Positions 33,245 through 41,504 are shown, counted from the first letter of the stretch. The stretch: 64,000 nucleotides of DNA from Bacillota bacterium (GCA_023386345.1 JAEWJT010000020.1:124001-188000); one strand, 5' to 3'. Program-made: numbers and translations. Notes: a model not told the origin generated them from the sequence alone.

Positions 33245-34186
33245 ATGACTTTGCAACAATTGCGTTACATAGTAGAGGTATACAAAACAGGCTCAATAAC
33301 TAAATCAGCAACTAATTTATTCATGTCACAGCCAAATTTAAGCAATGCCCTAAAGGAGCTGGAGACAGAAATTGGAATGACAATATTTGTTAGAACTGCT
33401 GCTGGAGTTGTTCCTACTAAAGAGGGTGAGAAATTTATTTTATATGCACAATCTATTTTATCCCAAGCTGATAGGATGGAATTTATATTTAAAAATCAGA
33501 AAAACAATGCTGTAACTATTAAAATTGCTTGTGTACGTTCTTCTTATATTGCAAAGACTTTGTCAGATTTTTATAATAGCATTGCAAAGGATGTGGCAGT
33601 CAATATCCAATTAATGGAAACAACATCTATGAAAGTTTTAGAGGCTGTTGCTAATAGTAATGCCGATATAGGAAGAATATCTTACAGCGATAAAAATGGA
33701 TATATATACAATAATTTTGCACGAAAAAATAGATTGGTTATGGAATATCTGTGGAAAGTAAAAAGCAATATTTTAGTTTCAAAAAATAGTCCACTTGCTA
33801 AGGAAGAAGAATTGACTGTAGATATGCTAAAAGGCTATACTCGTATCTATTATAATGATGTTGAGTTCGATATAATGGGTTATGATGAAATTCCACGTAT
33901 TATTGGTGTAAATGAAAGGGCAACAATGATGGACTTTATTAAAAGCTCTACAGATTGCTATCTGTGGACTATATCTACTCATCCTGATATACTCGAAACT
34001 CACAACCTTGTAGTAAAGCAGTGCAAAGATGCCCCAACAATGACAGAATCAGTAGTATATCATAAAGATAAGGTAAAAACAAAAGAAATGCAAGACATGA
34101 TAGAAAAATTTAAGAAAATGAGATATGCTGAGAGCTTTCATAAGCAAGAAGCATTTGAGCAGGAAACTGTGGATAAATATCTGTAA
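33245..34186 (+). CDS. LysR family transcriptional regulator
   Basis: A 313-residue regulator with the N-terminal winged helix-turn-helix (LQQLRYIVEVYKTGSITKSA, then FMSQPNLSNALKELE) and a periplasmic-binding-protein-like effector domain from about residue 90. The family usually senses a pathway metabolite. TTG at 33230 is in frame, but its codons form the TTGGAGG ribosome-binding site, so ATG 33245 is preferred. Divergent orientation to the M20/DUF5058 operon makes that operon the likely target. Confidence 0.92.
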   Translation: MTLQQLRYIVEVYKTGSITKSATNLFMSQPNLSNALKELETEIGMTIFVRTAAGVVPTKEGEKFILYAQSILSQADRMEFIFKNQKNNAVTIKIACVRSSYIAKTLSDFYNSIAKDVAVNIQLMETTSMKVLEAVANSNADIGRISYSDKNGYIYNNFARKNRLVMEYLWKVKSNILVSKNSPLAKEEELTVDMLKGYTRIYYNDVEFDIMGYDEIPRIIGVNERATMMDFIKSSTDCYLWTISTHPDILETHNLVVKQCKDAPTMTESVVYHKDKVKTKEMQDMIEKFKKMRYAESFHKQEAFEQETVDKYL

Positions 34187-34243
34187 ATATATTTAAAGTT
34201 TAATTTATAATATTATAAAGATTTTTTACTGGGAGGTTTAAGT

Positions 34244-34951
34244 TTGAAAAAATTTATTATTGAAAAGGAATTTTGGGATTTATTCCCGAATGCGAAAATT
34301 GGAATTATTGTTTGCCATGGTATAGACAATACTGTTAAAGATGAGAATAAATACCTTGAAATGATTGCTAGTTCAGAAAAAGAAGCTTTGAAGCATTTGA
34401 CGAACGAAGATTTTAGCAGTAATGAGGTTATAAAGGTGTGGAGAGAGGCGTTTCAGAAGTTTAAAACTAAAAAGGGTGCGAGGGCATCTATTGAGGCTCT
34501 GCTAAAACGAGTATCTAATGGAAACCATTTGGGAGCTATAAACCCTTTAGTTGATATTTACAATTCGATTTCATTAAGACATGGCTTGCCTTGCGGCGGA
34601 GAAGATATCGACAAATTTGCGGGTGATATTAGATTAACCAAAGCATTAGGGAATGAAGACTTTGTAACCTTAGGAACAAATGAAAGCGCTCCGCCGTACG
34701 AGGGTGAAATAGTATACAAAGATGAAGAAGGGGCAATATGCAGATGCTGGAACTGGCGTGAAGCGGTAAGAACAATGCTGACAGAGAATACAAAAAATGC
34801 TTTCTTATGTATTGAATTAGTAGATGAAAAAAGATTAGCAGACTTAGAAAATGCCTTAAATGAATTAGTAAAATTAGTGCAGGAAAATCTAGGTGGAGAG
34901 TGCAGTACTTCAATTCTTGATATAAATAACAATAGTGTTTGCTTGTTATAA
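34244..34951 (+). CDS. B3/B4 tRNA-binding domain protein
   Basis: A 235-residue free-standing B3/4 domain, the editing module otherwise found in the beta subunit of phenylalanyl-tRNA synthetase, which clears mischarged Tyr-tRNA-Phe. Features include VCHGIDNTV, WREAFQKFKTKKGARASIEALLKR, NPLVDIYNSISLRHGLPCGGED, and CRCWNWREAVRTML. Stand-alone versions are widespread in Firmicutes and may edit free tRNA. The start is a TTG, with GGGAGG seven bases upstream and no better ATG nearby. Separated from lysR by 57 bases; co-transcription is possible. Confidence 0.88.
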   Translation: MKKFIIEKEFWDLFPNAKIGIIVCHGIDNTVKDENKYLEMIASSEKEALKHLTNEDFSSNEVIKVWREAFQKFKTKKGARASIEALLKRVSNGNHLGAINPLVDIYNSISLRHGLPCGGEDIDKFAGDIRLTKALGNEDFVTLGTNESAPPYEGEIVYKDEEGAICRCWNWREAVRTMLTENTKNAFLCIELVDEKRLADLENALNELVKLVQENLGGECSTSILDINNNSVCLL

Positions 34952-34982
34952 GCAGAATTAGTAAAAAAATAATTTTAACCCC

Positions 34983-35013
34983 TTGACTCTACCTTTGGGT
35001 AATCCTTTATACT
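34983..35013 (+). promoter_or_regulatory. MerR-type promoter with 19-bp spacer
   Basis: TTGACT (34983-34988) and TATACT (35008-35013) are 19 bp apart instead of 17, the hallmark of promoters activated by MerR-family proteins through DNA distortion. Within the spacer TACC-TTT-GGGTA forms a small dyad. It stands directly before a merR-type gene, so autoregulation is likely. Confidence 0.8.
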
Positions 35014-35052
35014 AAGTTTATTCCTGATTATTTAGAAAAGAGGTCGAAACAA

Positions 35053-36033
35053 ATGAACAACCTAATCAAAATCAAAGATGTGTCAAGCAGATATGACATT
35101 ACAGCTCGTACACTGCGTTATTATGAGGACATGGGATTGCTGTCCAGCACCCGAAATGATGACTACGCATATAGAATGTACGACGAAAATGCTGTTAGGA
35201 GGCTTGAACAAATACTCATTTTACGCAAGCTGAATATCAGCATAAAAGACATTCAACGTGTTTTCAGCACTTCCAATTCAGACGTAGTTTTAGAAGTTCT
35301 GGAGAAAAAAGTACGGAACATAGACGACGAGGTTGCTCTTTTGCATGAGTTGAAAGAAATCGTGATGGATTTTATACACGAAATCGAACAAGTTAACTTT
35401 GCAGACAACTCCGACATAAAACTATTGTATAGCAAGGCTAAAGAGATTGAAACACAATTGATAAGCATTGATTATATCGGCAAGCCATCCAATATAAACC
35501 GCTTGATTGAGATAACGGAAAAATTGGATAAAAAAATTCCTGATATAATGGTCGTCAGGATACCGGAATTCAAAGCGGTAACTTGCGGCGACCAACCGTG
35601 GGGAGAAATGTTCAAAGAAGGCGGATATATGTATCAATTGTGGCAGTATTGTCATTTGTATAAGAGTGTGATTTTTGATTGTTTTGATTTTTTGATGACT
35701 AAAAATGACAAAGCTGAATGGATATGTGCGGTTAAAGATGGTGTTACCAATGCGGATGTAATACCTTTTAAATTGTTCGATTTTCCGGGAGGCTTATACG
35801 CTATGGCAGTCAGTATTGACGAAGATAACGAGAGCATACACAAAGTGGAAGACAAAGTCAGCCGATGGATTGAAAGCACAAATTTTGAGCTTGACAAAAG
35901 CCGAAGCGTTATGTTCAATATGCCTTATTTATATGAAGATGGTAGAGATATTGCCTATAAAGATATAGAAAAGGGACTTGGCTATAAACAAATGCAAAGA
36001 TATTTTCCGATCAAACTAAAAGAAGGAATATAA
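35053..36033 (+). CDS. MerR family transcriptional regulator with GyrI-like effector domain
   Basis: A 326-residue one-component regulator. The N-terminal winged helix (IKDVSSRYDITARTLRYYEDMGLL) is classical MerR, followed by a dimerising coiled coil (about residues 80-120). The C-terminal 180 residues look like the AraC/GyrI effector-binding domain found in drug-sensing members such as BmrR. AGAGG precedes the start. It heads a three-gene operon with the MerR-type 19-bp promoter. Base composition in this gene and the next two is clearly less AT-rich than in flanking genes, which hints at horizontal transfer. Confidence 0.92.
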   Translation: MNNLIKIKDVSSRYDITARTLRYYEDMGLLSSTRNDDYAYRMYDENAVRRLEQILILRKLNISIKDIQRVFSTSNSDVVLEVLEKKVRNIDDEVALLHELKEIVMDFIHEIEQVNFADNSDIKLLYSKAKEIETQLISIDYIGKPSNINRLIEITEKLDKKIPDIMVVRIPEFKAVTCGDQPWGEMFKEGGYMYQLWQYCHLYKSVIFDCFDFLMTKNDKAEWICAVKDGVTNADVIPFKLFDFPGGLYAMAVSIDEDNESIHKVEDKVSRWIESTNFELDKSRSVMFNMPYLYEDGRDIAYKDIEKGLGYKQMQRYFPIKLKEGI

Positions 36034-36054
36034 AAACTAAATGGAGGAATTATC

Positions 36055-36531
36055 ATGAACAAGTATGAAAATGCGATGAAACTTATGGAAGAATACTGCG
36101 GAAACGGAAAGGACAACCTTATTGCTCTTGCAACTATTGCATTGTCTCCGAATACTATCGGCAATCCCCGCCCTGCTGTCCGTATGGTTGATGCTTATTA
36201 TGAAGACGGCGTGTTTTATGTTTCTACAGACGCTAATAAAAATAAAATGCTGGAAATTGGGAAAAACAACGAGGTTTCCATTTGCGGCTTAGACCTGTTT
36301 GTTGCTCAAGGAACAGCTGAAAATCTCGGTTGGGTAAAGGATGAGAAAAACGCCGAAATAAGAGCGAAGATGAAAAAAATCTTTGCATGGTTCGATGCAC
36401 ATGGAGGAGAAGACAGCCCTAGCTCAATCGTTTTGCGTATCACCCTTACGGAAGGAACGATAACTGATAACGACCAAAAATACGGTGAATGGCAGTATAA
36501 AGTTGACTTTACGAAGAAAGAAGTGAAATAA
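36055..36531 (+). CDS. Pyridoxamine 5'-phosphate oxidase family protein
   Basis: A 158-residue split-barrel flavoprotein-like protein. Signature parts are NPRPAVRMVDAYYEDGVFYVSTDANKNK-type beta strands, the CGLDLFVAQGTAENLGWV strand and a C-terminal acidic/Lys tail. The family binds FMN, F420 or haem; the true pyridoxine-pathway enzyme (PdxH) is longer, so this is more likely a general reductase or flavin-binding protein. GGAGG precedes the ATG. Middle gene of the MerR operon, directly followed by the unknown gene. Confidence 0.85.
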   Translation: MNKYENAMKLMEEYCGNGKDNLIALATIALSPNTIGNPRPAVRMVDAYYEDGVFYVSTDANKNKMLEIGKNNEVSICGLDLFVAQGTAENLGWVKDEKNAEIRAKMKKIFAWFDAHGGEDSPSSIVLRITLTEGTITDNDQKYGEWQYKVDFTKKEVK

Positions 36532-37620
36532 ATGCCAAAGACACTCAAAGACATGGCAAAGCACTTAAAAAATGTTATTACGTCAGAAATACCTGAAACA
36601 TATGCAATTAATCCGGTGTTTGAAAATATTTCAAACGAGGAAAATATTCGAGAAGGAGTTCTTGCATTTAGAAACTTTTTGTATCAGCTTTGCGATGTTT
36701 TGATTGTTGAAGGTGATTCGTATGATAATCATAAAAAGATTGCTCACGCATTTGATGACCGCGTTACTATTTCAGTATATTTTCCATTCCTACACAATGT
36801 GAAATGCTTATTATTGAATATAGGTTTTCATGGAGTACTAACAGAAAGTGACGGGTATATTACCGCTAGTAACAATATATTTAATACGAAAATCCCCGTT
36901 TCAAAAAGCATTGAATGTTTGCGGTTTTTGACTGATTGCGGCATATTGATTGACGGTATAGACTTGAACGAAAAAAAACCGGATTTATCAAAAGCTGAAA
37001 GAATTAAAATGTCGTATCCTGATAATCCTGCTATGTTGACGGGCTTGAAGGTAATGGCAACAGCAGAGATAGAACTTGATAGAAACGCCGACAAATCAAA
37101 GGTCAATAAGTCCAATACAATCAGTTATTGCCGCTTTTCCGATATTTTATTGCGATGTGATTACAGAGTATTGAAAAATAATAGAACCGACGAAGTTATT
37201 TCTATATTAAAAGATACTATGAAACCTTTGCCTGCCAATGTGCAAGATTTTATATTGCAGCTACATCAACGCTATTTGGATAAAGGGCTTAGATGTGATG
37301 TTGATATAAAAGATTTATGGATAAAGGTTGAATATTCTTATAAAAGTAAAGAGATATGGGGAATTAATGTATCGCTTAATAATGGTTATCAAATAAACAT
37401 CAAAGCGAAAAACACGCATAAATACGCTGATACCATTGAAAAATTCCCTTCATTTATACAAGAAATGATTGAAAAAGGTTATGGCTGTGGAATAAAAAGA
37501 GGAATAAGCGATCATTGTAACGGAGGTTGCCAAGGATTTCGTTTTTCACTGAATGACTCAATAATTGATATAAGAAATACTATCGAAACTTGGCTTGACA
37601 CGGAACTGTCATTTGTATAG
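36532..37620 (+). CDS. Unknown protein, third gene of MerR operon
   Basis: A 362-residue cytosolic protein without an obvious signal peptide or membrane helix. I do not recognise it. It seems to have two parts: an N-terminal half with a repeated alpha/beta look (FYQLCDVLIVEGDSYD, VTISVYFPFLHNV) and a C-terminal part ending in a cysteine-rich segment GYGCGIKRGISDHCNGGCQG (four Cys plus a His, near residues 325-344), possibly a metal site. The ATG directly abuts the stop of the previous gene, so translation is coupled. Followed by a terminator. Confidence 0.75.
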   Translation: MPKTLKDMAKHLKNVITSEIPETYAINPVFENISNEENIREGVLAFRNFLYQLCDVLIVEGDSYDNHKKIAHAFDDRVTISVYFPFLHNVKCLLLNIGFHGVLTESDGYITASNNIFNTKIPVSKSIECLRFLTDCGILIDGIDLNEKKPDLSKAERIKMSYPDNPAMLTGLKVMATAEIELDRNADKSKVNKSNTISYCRFSDILLRCDYRVLKNNRTDEVISILKDTMKPLPANVQDFILQLHQRYLDKGLRCDVDIKDLWIKVEYSYKSKEIWGINVSLNNGYQINIKAKNTHKYADTIEKFPSFIQEMIEKGYGCGIKRGISDHCNGGCQGFRFSLNDSIIDIRNTIETWLDTELSFV

Positions 37621-37631
37621 CATAAAAAATA

Positions 37632-37671
37632 CAATAGCTCTGCATAAACACTATGTTTTGCAGGGCTATTG
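37632..37671. terminator. Terminator after MerR operon
   Basis: CAATAGCTCTGCA (37632-37644) pairs with TGCAGGGCTATTG (37659-37671) with one wobble. The T tract is missing on the plus strand; on the minus strand TATTTTTTATG follows, so it may mainly end the converging M56 gene. Confidence 0.7.
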
Positions 37672-37706
37672 TTAAGCAAATTCTTACCGATATTTGTCTT
37701 ATAAAA

Positions 37707-39047
37707 TCAAATTGTAAATTCAAATTTTTCAGTAATGTTTATTACTTTACCATTTTTTACTTTAATAAAAAATGGAACTTTCTGTGCTGGTGGTAAATCA
37801 GAATAGGATGTACTTAAATGTAGAAGAAACTCTTCTTTTTTTGTCGTTGTATAAAGTCTGTCTCCATTTTCTTCTTTAACAAATAGAAGGTTATAATCAA
37901 CAAAAGTATATGTTGTTTCATTTGTTAGTTTAAAAGTTTGTTTTTCCATATCGGCATTATAAATGTAATATCCATTTGGCATATCCGCATTTTGATCCAA
38001 TTTAAGTTCTTCTATTCGCTCTTTGTCTTCCAATGTAATGATTTCAACCTTATCAAGATATAATAAATTATCCTCTATTACAATATATCCTGCTATCAAA
38101 TCTGGATTTGAGTTATAAGGATTTGCCAAAAGTCCAATCCCAACAGTTATTACGATAATAACCGATAAAACAATCACCCAAAATTTTGGTTTTTTATAAT
38201 TTAACACGTTTTTAATCCTCCCTTTCACATTTCCCTCGCCAAAAGCAAGTGGACTGCCATTTAAGATATGCCTGCCAGTGGCAAGCGATAATAACGAATT
38301 AGCATACAGTTTTTTTATATCTGTATTCATTTTTTTTAATACCTGTTCATCGCAGGATAGCTCCATGTCCGTACTCATCAGCATAAACGCAATCCACACA
38401 AGAGGATTAAACCAGTGTATGGATAGTATTAGGAAAGCTAATACTTTAATGATATGGTCTTTTCGATTAATATGGGTCTGCTCATGTAGTAAAACATATC
38501 TTCTTTCCTCAATATTAAGTCCAAACGGTAAATATATCTTTGGTTTTATTATTCCAAGTACAAACGGTGTTTTTAAATTCTTGGCTTCAAAGATATTATT
38601 TTCTATTAATTGAGCGCTTTTTAGCTGCTTCTTTAAGATGAAAATAGATATAAGGCTATAAGTAAGCAATAATATTATCCCTAAAATCCAGATATAAGTA
38701 CCAATTTCCGTATAAAACTGAAGTGGATTTACACTTGCCCCAGCAGTAGGAGCGGTAAGTGACTTGTTGACAAATGAATCTATTATTTCTATCCCACTAT
38801 TAATCTGAAACCCTTGCTGATAGATAATATCATGAGAGATTGGAACAGTATTCGCATTCCGTGGTATAAGACTAAACATACTCTCAAAGGATATTGGTAA
38901 TATAAGGCGAAATGCAGCCACACTCCAGAGCGCATAAAGGATGAACTTTGGTGCTTTTCTGAGAAAAAGTCTGACAAGCATCACAAAAAGTATTACATAG
39001 CTTCCCATGAGACTCATATTTAAAACAGTAAGAAATAATCTACTCAT
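37707..39047 (-). CDS. M56 family (BlaR1/MecR1-like) membrane peptidase
   Basis: A 446-residue membrane metalloprotease. Four to five membrane segments surround a cytoplasmic zinc motif HEQTH (in LLHEQTHINRKDH), followed by the conserved HWFNPLVWIAF. After the last helix (around residue 290) comes an outside domain of about 140 residues. It is not the penicillin-binding class D-like sensor of BlaR1 (which has about 250 residues with STYK); here no such motif is visible. The signal sensed is therefore unlikely to be a beta-lactam. The start overlaps the ribosome-binding region at the end of the blaI-like gene, so the two are coupled. Confidence 0.88.
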   Translation of the reverse strand: MSRLFLTVLNMSLMGSYVILFVMLVRLFLRKAPKFILYALWSVAAFRLILPISFESMFSLIPRNANTVPISHDIIYQQGFQINSGIEIIDSFVNKSLTAPTAGASVNPLQFYTEIGTYIWILGIILLLTYSLISIFILKKQLKSAQLIENNIFEAKNLKTPFVLGIIKPKIYLPFGLNIEERRYVLLHEQTHINRKDHIIKVLAFLILSIHWFNPLVWIAFMLMSTDMELSCDEQVLKKMNTDIKKLYANSLLSLATGRHILNGSPLAFGEGNVKGRIKNVLNYKKPKFWVIVLSVIIVITVGIGLLANPYNSNPDLIAGYIVIEDNLLYLDKVEIITLEDKERIEELKLDQNADMPNGYYIYNADMEKQTFKLTNETTYTFVDYNLLFVKEENGDRLYTTTKKEEFLLHLSTSYSDLPPAQKVPFFIKVKNGKVINITEKFEFTI

Positions 39048-39049
39048 TT

Positions 39050-39412
39050 CTATACCTCCTCGTGTTCATCAATTAATCTTTTCAATTCTTCAGCCTGTTT
39101 TTTACTTAATTTTTTACCGCTGAAAAAAGCTGTTATAAATTTTGGCAAGGACCCTCCAAAGGTCTCCTCAACAAAACCTATACTTTGCTTAGCATAATAT
39201 TCATCCTTTGTAATTAGGGATGAAACTACAGCATTTTCATTTTGAAAAATGTTCTTTTCACATAACTTTTTCAGTACTGTATATGTTGTAGACTTTTTCC
39301 AACTCATTTCTTTTTCACATAGTTTCACAAGAGCACCGGAACCAATAGGCTCGTTCTGCCAAATTAATTCTGCAAACTTTTCTTCACTTCCTGCAAGTTT
39401 ATATCTTTTCAT
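39050..39412 (-). CDS. BlaI/MecI/CopY family transcriptional repressor
   Basis: A 120-residue winged-helix repressor (motif KLAGSEEKFAELIWQNEP, then MSWKKSTTYTVLKKLCEKN) with a C-terminal dimerisation helix (KKLSKKQAEELKRLIDEHEE). Such proteins are cleaved after the partner M56 protease receives a signal. In this protein the helix-turn-helix is intact. AAGGAGG precedes the ATG. A vegetative promoter and palindromic operator lie immediately upstream, so autoregulation of the two-gene operon is likely. Confidence 0.92.
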   Translation of the reverse strand: MKRYKLAGSEEKFAELIWQNEPIGSGALVKLCEKEMSWKKSTTYTVLKKLCEKNIFQNENAVVSSLITKDEYYAKQSIGFVEETFGGSLPKFITAFFSGKKLSKKQAEELKRLIDEHEEV

Positions 39413-39425
39413 AATAAACCTCCTT

Positions 39426-39444
39426 GGTCTATTGATTATAGACC
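39426..39444. promoter_or_regulatory. Likely BlaI-type operator
   Basis: GGTCTAT (39426-39432), a 5-bp centre and ATAGACC (39438-39444) form a perfect inverted repeat just downstream of the predicted transcription start of the blaI operon. A further half-site ATAGACT lies in the promoter spacer at 39467-39473. Confidence 0.65.
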
Positions 39445-39454
39445 TAATGGTGTA

Positions 39455-39483
39455 AGTATATCTTGCATAGACTAAATTGTCAA
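39455..39483 (-). promoter_or_regulatory. Promoter of blaI-M56 operon
   Basis: On the minus strand TTGACA (39483-39478), a 17-bp spacer and TATACT (39460-39455) form a near-consensus vegetative promoter. Confidence 0.8.
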
Positions 39484-39577
39484 TAGTGAATTCTTGAAAA
39501 TATAAAATTATTATACTATCATTACAATTTTTAGGTTATTTTTTAAAGGTGTTACATTGATTTTAAATCAATAAAAA

Positions 39578-39618
39578 AGTAATGCCAAGATACTTATTAA
39601 ATATACTTGGCATTACTT
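39578..39618 (-). terminator. Terminator of DUF4097 gene
   Basis: AAGTAATGCCAAG (39578-39590) pairs with CTTGGCATTACTT (39606-39618). On the minus strand TTTTTTATTG follows, so it ends the leftward DUF4097 gene. Confidence 0.85.
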
Positions 39619-39637
39619 TATTTTTGTGAGTTTGATA

Positions 39638-40516
39638 TTACAATGAGTTAAGTTTTATACTTCCGCTGCTTGCATTTAAATCAATTTTTAAGCTTGGATT
39701 ATCTCCTACATTCACATAGACTTCTTTTCCTATTCTGCCGTATGATGGCAAGTTTCTATTCAAGTTAGTGTCAAAATATGTTTTTATACTCCCACTGCTT
39801 ACTTTAGCCTTAAATTGAAAGCTTGAAGCTTCCGGAAGATTTATATATATAGAACCACTGCTTGCGGTTGCTTTTATATCATTTTTAAGTTCGCTCACAG
39901 TCATTTTGATATTGCCGCTTGATGCACTAGCATCTATTTTTCCTTCTATACTATCCACTGCTATTGAGCCTGAGTTAGATGTAAAAGTACTGTCTCCCTT
40001 TACATTGGAAATCTTTATATTTCCACTGATGCTTTTAAAGCTTAATTTATTTGCATTAACATTTTCTATATTAATATTACCGCTATTTGAGGATACGTTT
40101 ATATCCTCTGCGTATATATCATTTAACTTTATATTGCCACTTGAACTGAATGCCTTAAAATTTAAGAACTTAAAAACGTCATTTGATTTTATTGAACCAC
40201 TTGAAGAACTGATTTCAAAATCAACTTCATAGTTAAAAGGTAAGTAAACTTCAATTTTTCTATTATATCCTTTAAAATTAAATAATCCTATATTTCTTTC
40301 CCCGGATTTTATAATTAAACTGTCATCCTTAATTGTAATATCCGCAAGCTCAGCATTTTCAGGGTCATAATTCATGTATTCCTTTAATACAAGCTCCTCA
40401 GAATTGTTTTTGTATAAATTTATGCTGTCACTTGAATATGATACAATTATGTTCTTTATTTCCTTTGTGTCTAAAGTCTGCTCGTTTACAAGCCTAAGTT
40501 CTGAATTAAAATTCAT
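39638..40516 (-). CDS. DUF4097 family beta-strand repeat protein
   Basis: A 292-residue protein rich in short repeats of the form SSGSIK / NSGNI spaced about 20 residues apart (at least seven copies from residue 110 to the C-terminus). This is the DUF4097 adhesin-like right-handed beta-helix. The N-terminal 100 residues form a separate beta-rich region (VSYSSDSINLYKNNSEELVL). There is no signal peptide or membrane helix, so the protein may be cytosolic, which is unusual as many relatives are anchored. Its function is unknown. AGGAGG stands before the ATG. Tandem palindromic repeats lie 60-110 bases upstream. Confidence 0.85.
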   Translation of the reverse strand: MNFNSELRLVNEQTLDTKEIKNIIVSYSSDSINLYKNNSEELVLKEYMNYDPENAELADITIKDDSLIIKSGERNIGLFNFKGYNRKIEVYLPFNYEVDFEISSSSGSIKSNDVFKFLNFKAFSSSGNIKLNDIYAEDINVSSNSGNINIENVNANKLSFKSISGNIKISNVKGDSTFTSNSGSIAVDSIEGKIDASASSGNIKMTVSELKNDIKATASSGSIYINLPEASSFQFKAKVSSGSIKTYFDTNLNRNLPSYGRIGKEVYVNVGDNPSLKIDLNASSGSIKLNSL

Positions 40517-40576
40517 ATTAAATTCCTCCTAAGTTTTAATTTTCTTAACTTTACCATAATTAAAAATAAAATAGAA

Positions 40577-40628
40577 GCAAGTAATGCTTGAGATAAGAAT
40601 ATTTTTGAACTCAAGTAGTGCTTGAGTT
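40577..40628. promoter_or_regulatory. Tandem operator-like repeats upstream of DUF4097 gene
   Basis: CAAGTAGTGCTTGAG (40612-40626) sits in the palindrome AACTCAAG-TAGTG-CTTGAGTT (40608-40628). CAAGTAATGCTTGAG (40578-40592) is a direct near-copy with one difference, 34 bp away. The second lies close to the predicted -35 region of the leftward gene. This is typical of a dimeric activator or repressor with two sites. Confidence 0.55.
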
Positions 40629-40647
40629 GGTGATAATATACTCAATT

Positions 40648-41385
40648 TTACTTAAATCCATTTCTACTCCAAAGCCATAGAGGGGTATGAATATCAATTG
40701 GTTTATAATTTGTACCTTCAAATAATTTTTGCCACCTATCAATTACTATTAGCTGTACATTGCTGGAATTTAATTCATCTTCAGTAATTAAACCTAATTT
40801 AAACGTAGATTTGCATACATGAGTATCAGGTGCTACATTTAAATGTTCAATATTTTTATACTTTCTATCTGTGTATTGATATATAACATACATCCAATAG
40901 TTGCATATTTTCGTACCAGATAAATACGGAAATTTCTTTTTATTTTCTATTTGTATAAAATCTCTTATTTTATTGACATCATTATTCATCTGTTCAAATA
41001 AATTTCTAATATCTCCGTCAAATAATTCAGTAAAAGTCAGGCAGAGCTTTATCCATATTTCTGTCTGTTTTTGTTTTTGCAGTGCTACTTTATATTTAGT
41101 TAAGGCATATTGTACATCCTCAAAACTATGGTCTAGTACCTCTCTAGGATTAAATACAAACCTTGTTTCATAATCATTATAAGTTTTTAAAGAACTTTCC
41201 CATAATGTATATGAATTTCTCTGATAATTTAGTGACATAGGCAATGTAAAATATAAGTAGTTTTCTAAACTTGACTTATCAAGCTGAGGGTTAGCATCTT
41301 CTGGCATAAGCTCACCACCTAACTCACCATTTTCATACATCATTATAAGTTTATCAACTTTATTTAATATTTCTCTATTATTCAT
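40648..41385 (-). CDS. Unknown protein (245 aa)
   Basis: A 245-residue soluble protein I do not recognise. It is mostly helical; the middle (QMNNDVNKIRDFIQIENKKKFPYLSGTKICNYWMYVIYQY) and C-terminus (NVAPDTHVCKSTFKLGLI, then PIDIHTPLWLWSRNGFK) resemble helix-hairpin-helix DNA glycosylase folds in layout, but the resemblance is weak and no catalytic residue can be assigned. AGGAGGT precedes the ATG. It stands between two terminators. Confidence 0.65.
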   Translation of the reverse strand: MNNREILNKVDKLIMMYENGELGGELMPEDANPQLDKSSLENYLYFTLPMSLNYQRNSYTLWESSLKTYNDYETRFVFNPREVLDHSFEDVQYALTKYKVALQKQKQTEIWIKLCLTFTELFDGDIRNLFEQMNNDVNKIRDFIQIENKKKFPYLSGTKICNYWMYVIYQYTDRKYKNIEHLNVAPDTHVCKSTFKLGLITEDELNSSNVQLIVIDRWQKLFEGTNYKPIDIHTPLWLWSRNGFK

Positions 41386-41470
41386 AGCTTACCTCCTAGA
41401 ATTTTTGCTAAAACCATAAGTCCTATCAAAAAAAGTAAAAAATCTTTCTATAAAATCAAATCTATTTACA

Positions 41471-41504
41471 AAAACCCATGCTATGTTATATAAGCATGGG
41501 TTTT
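41471..41504. terminator. Bidirectional terminator downstream of aminotransferase
   Basis: AAAACCCATGCT (41471-41482) and AGCATGGGTTTT (41493-41504) form a perfect 12-bp stem with T runs on both sides. Confidence 0.88.
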
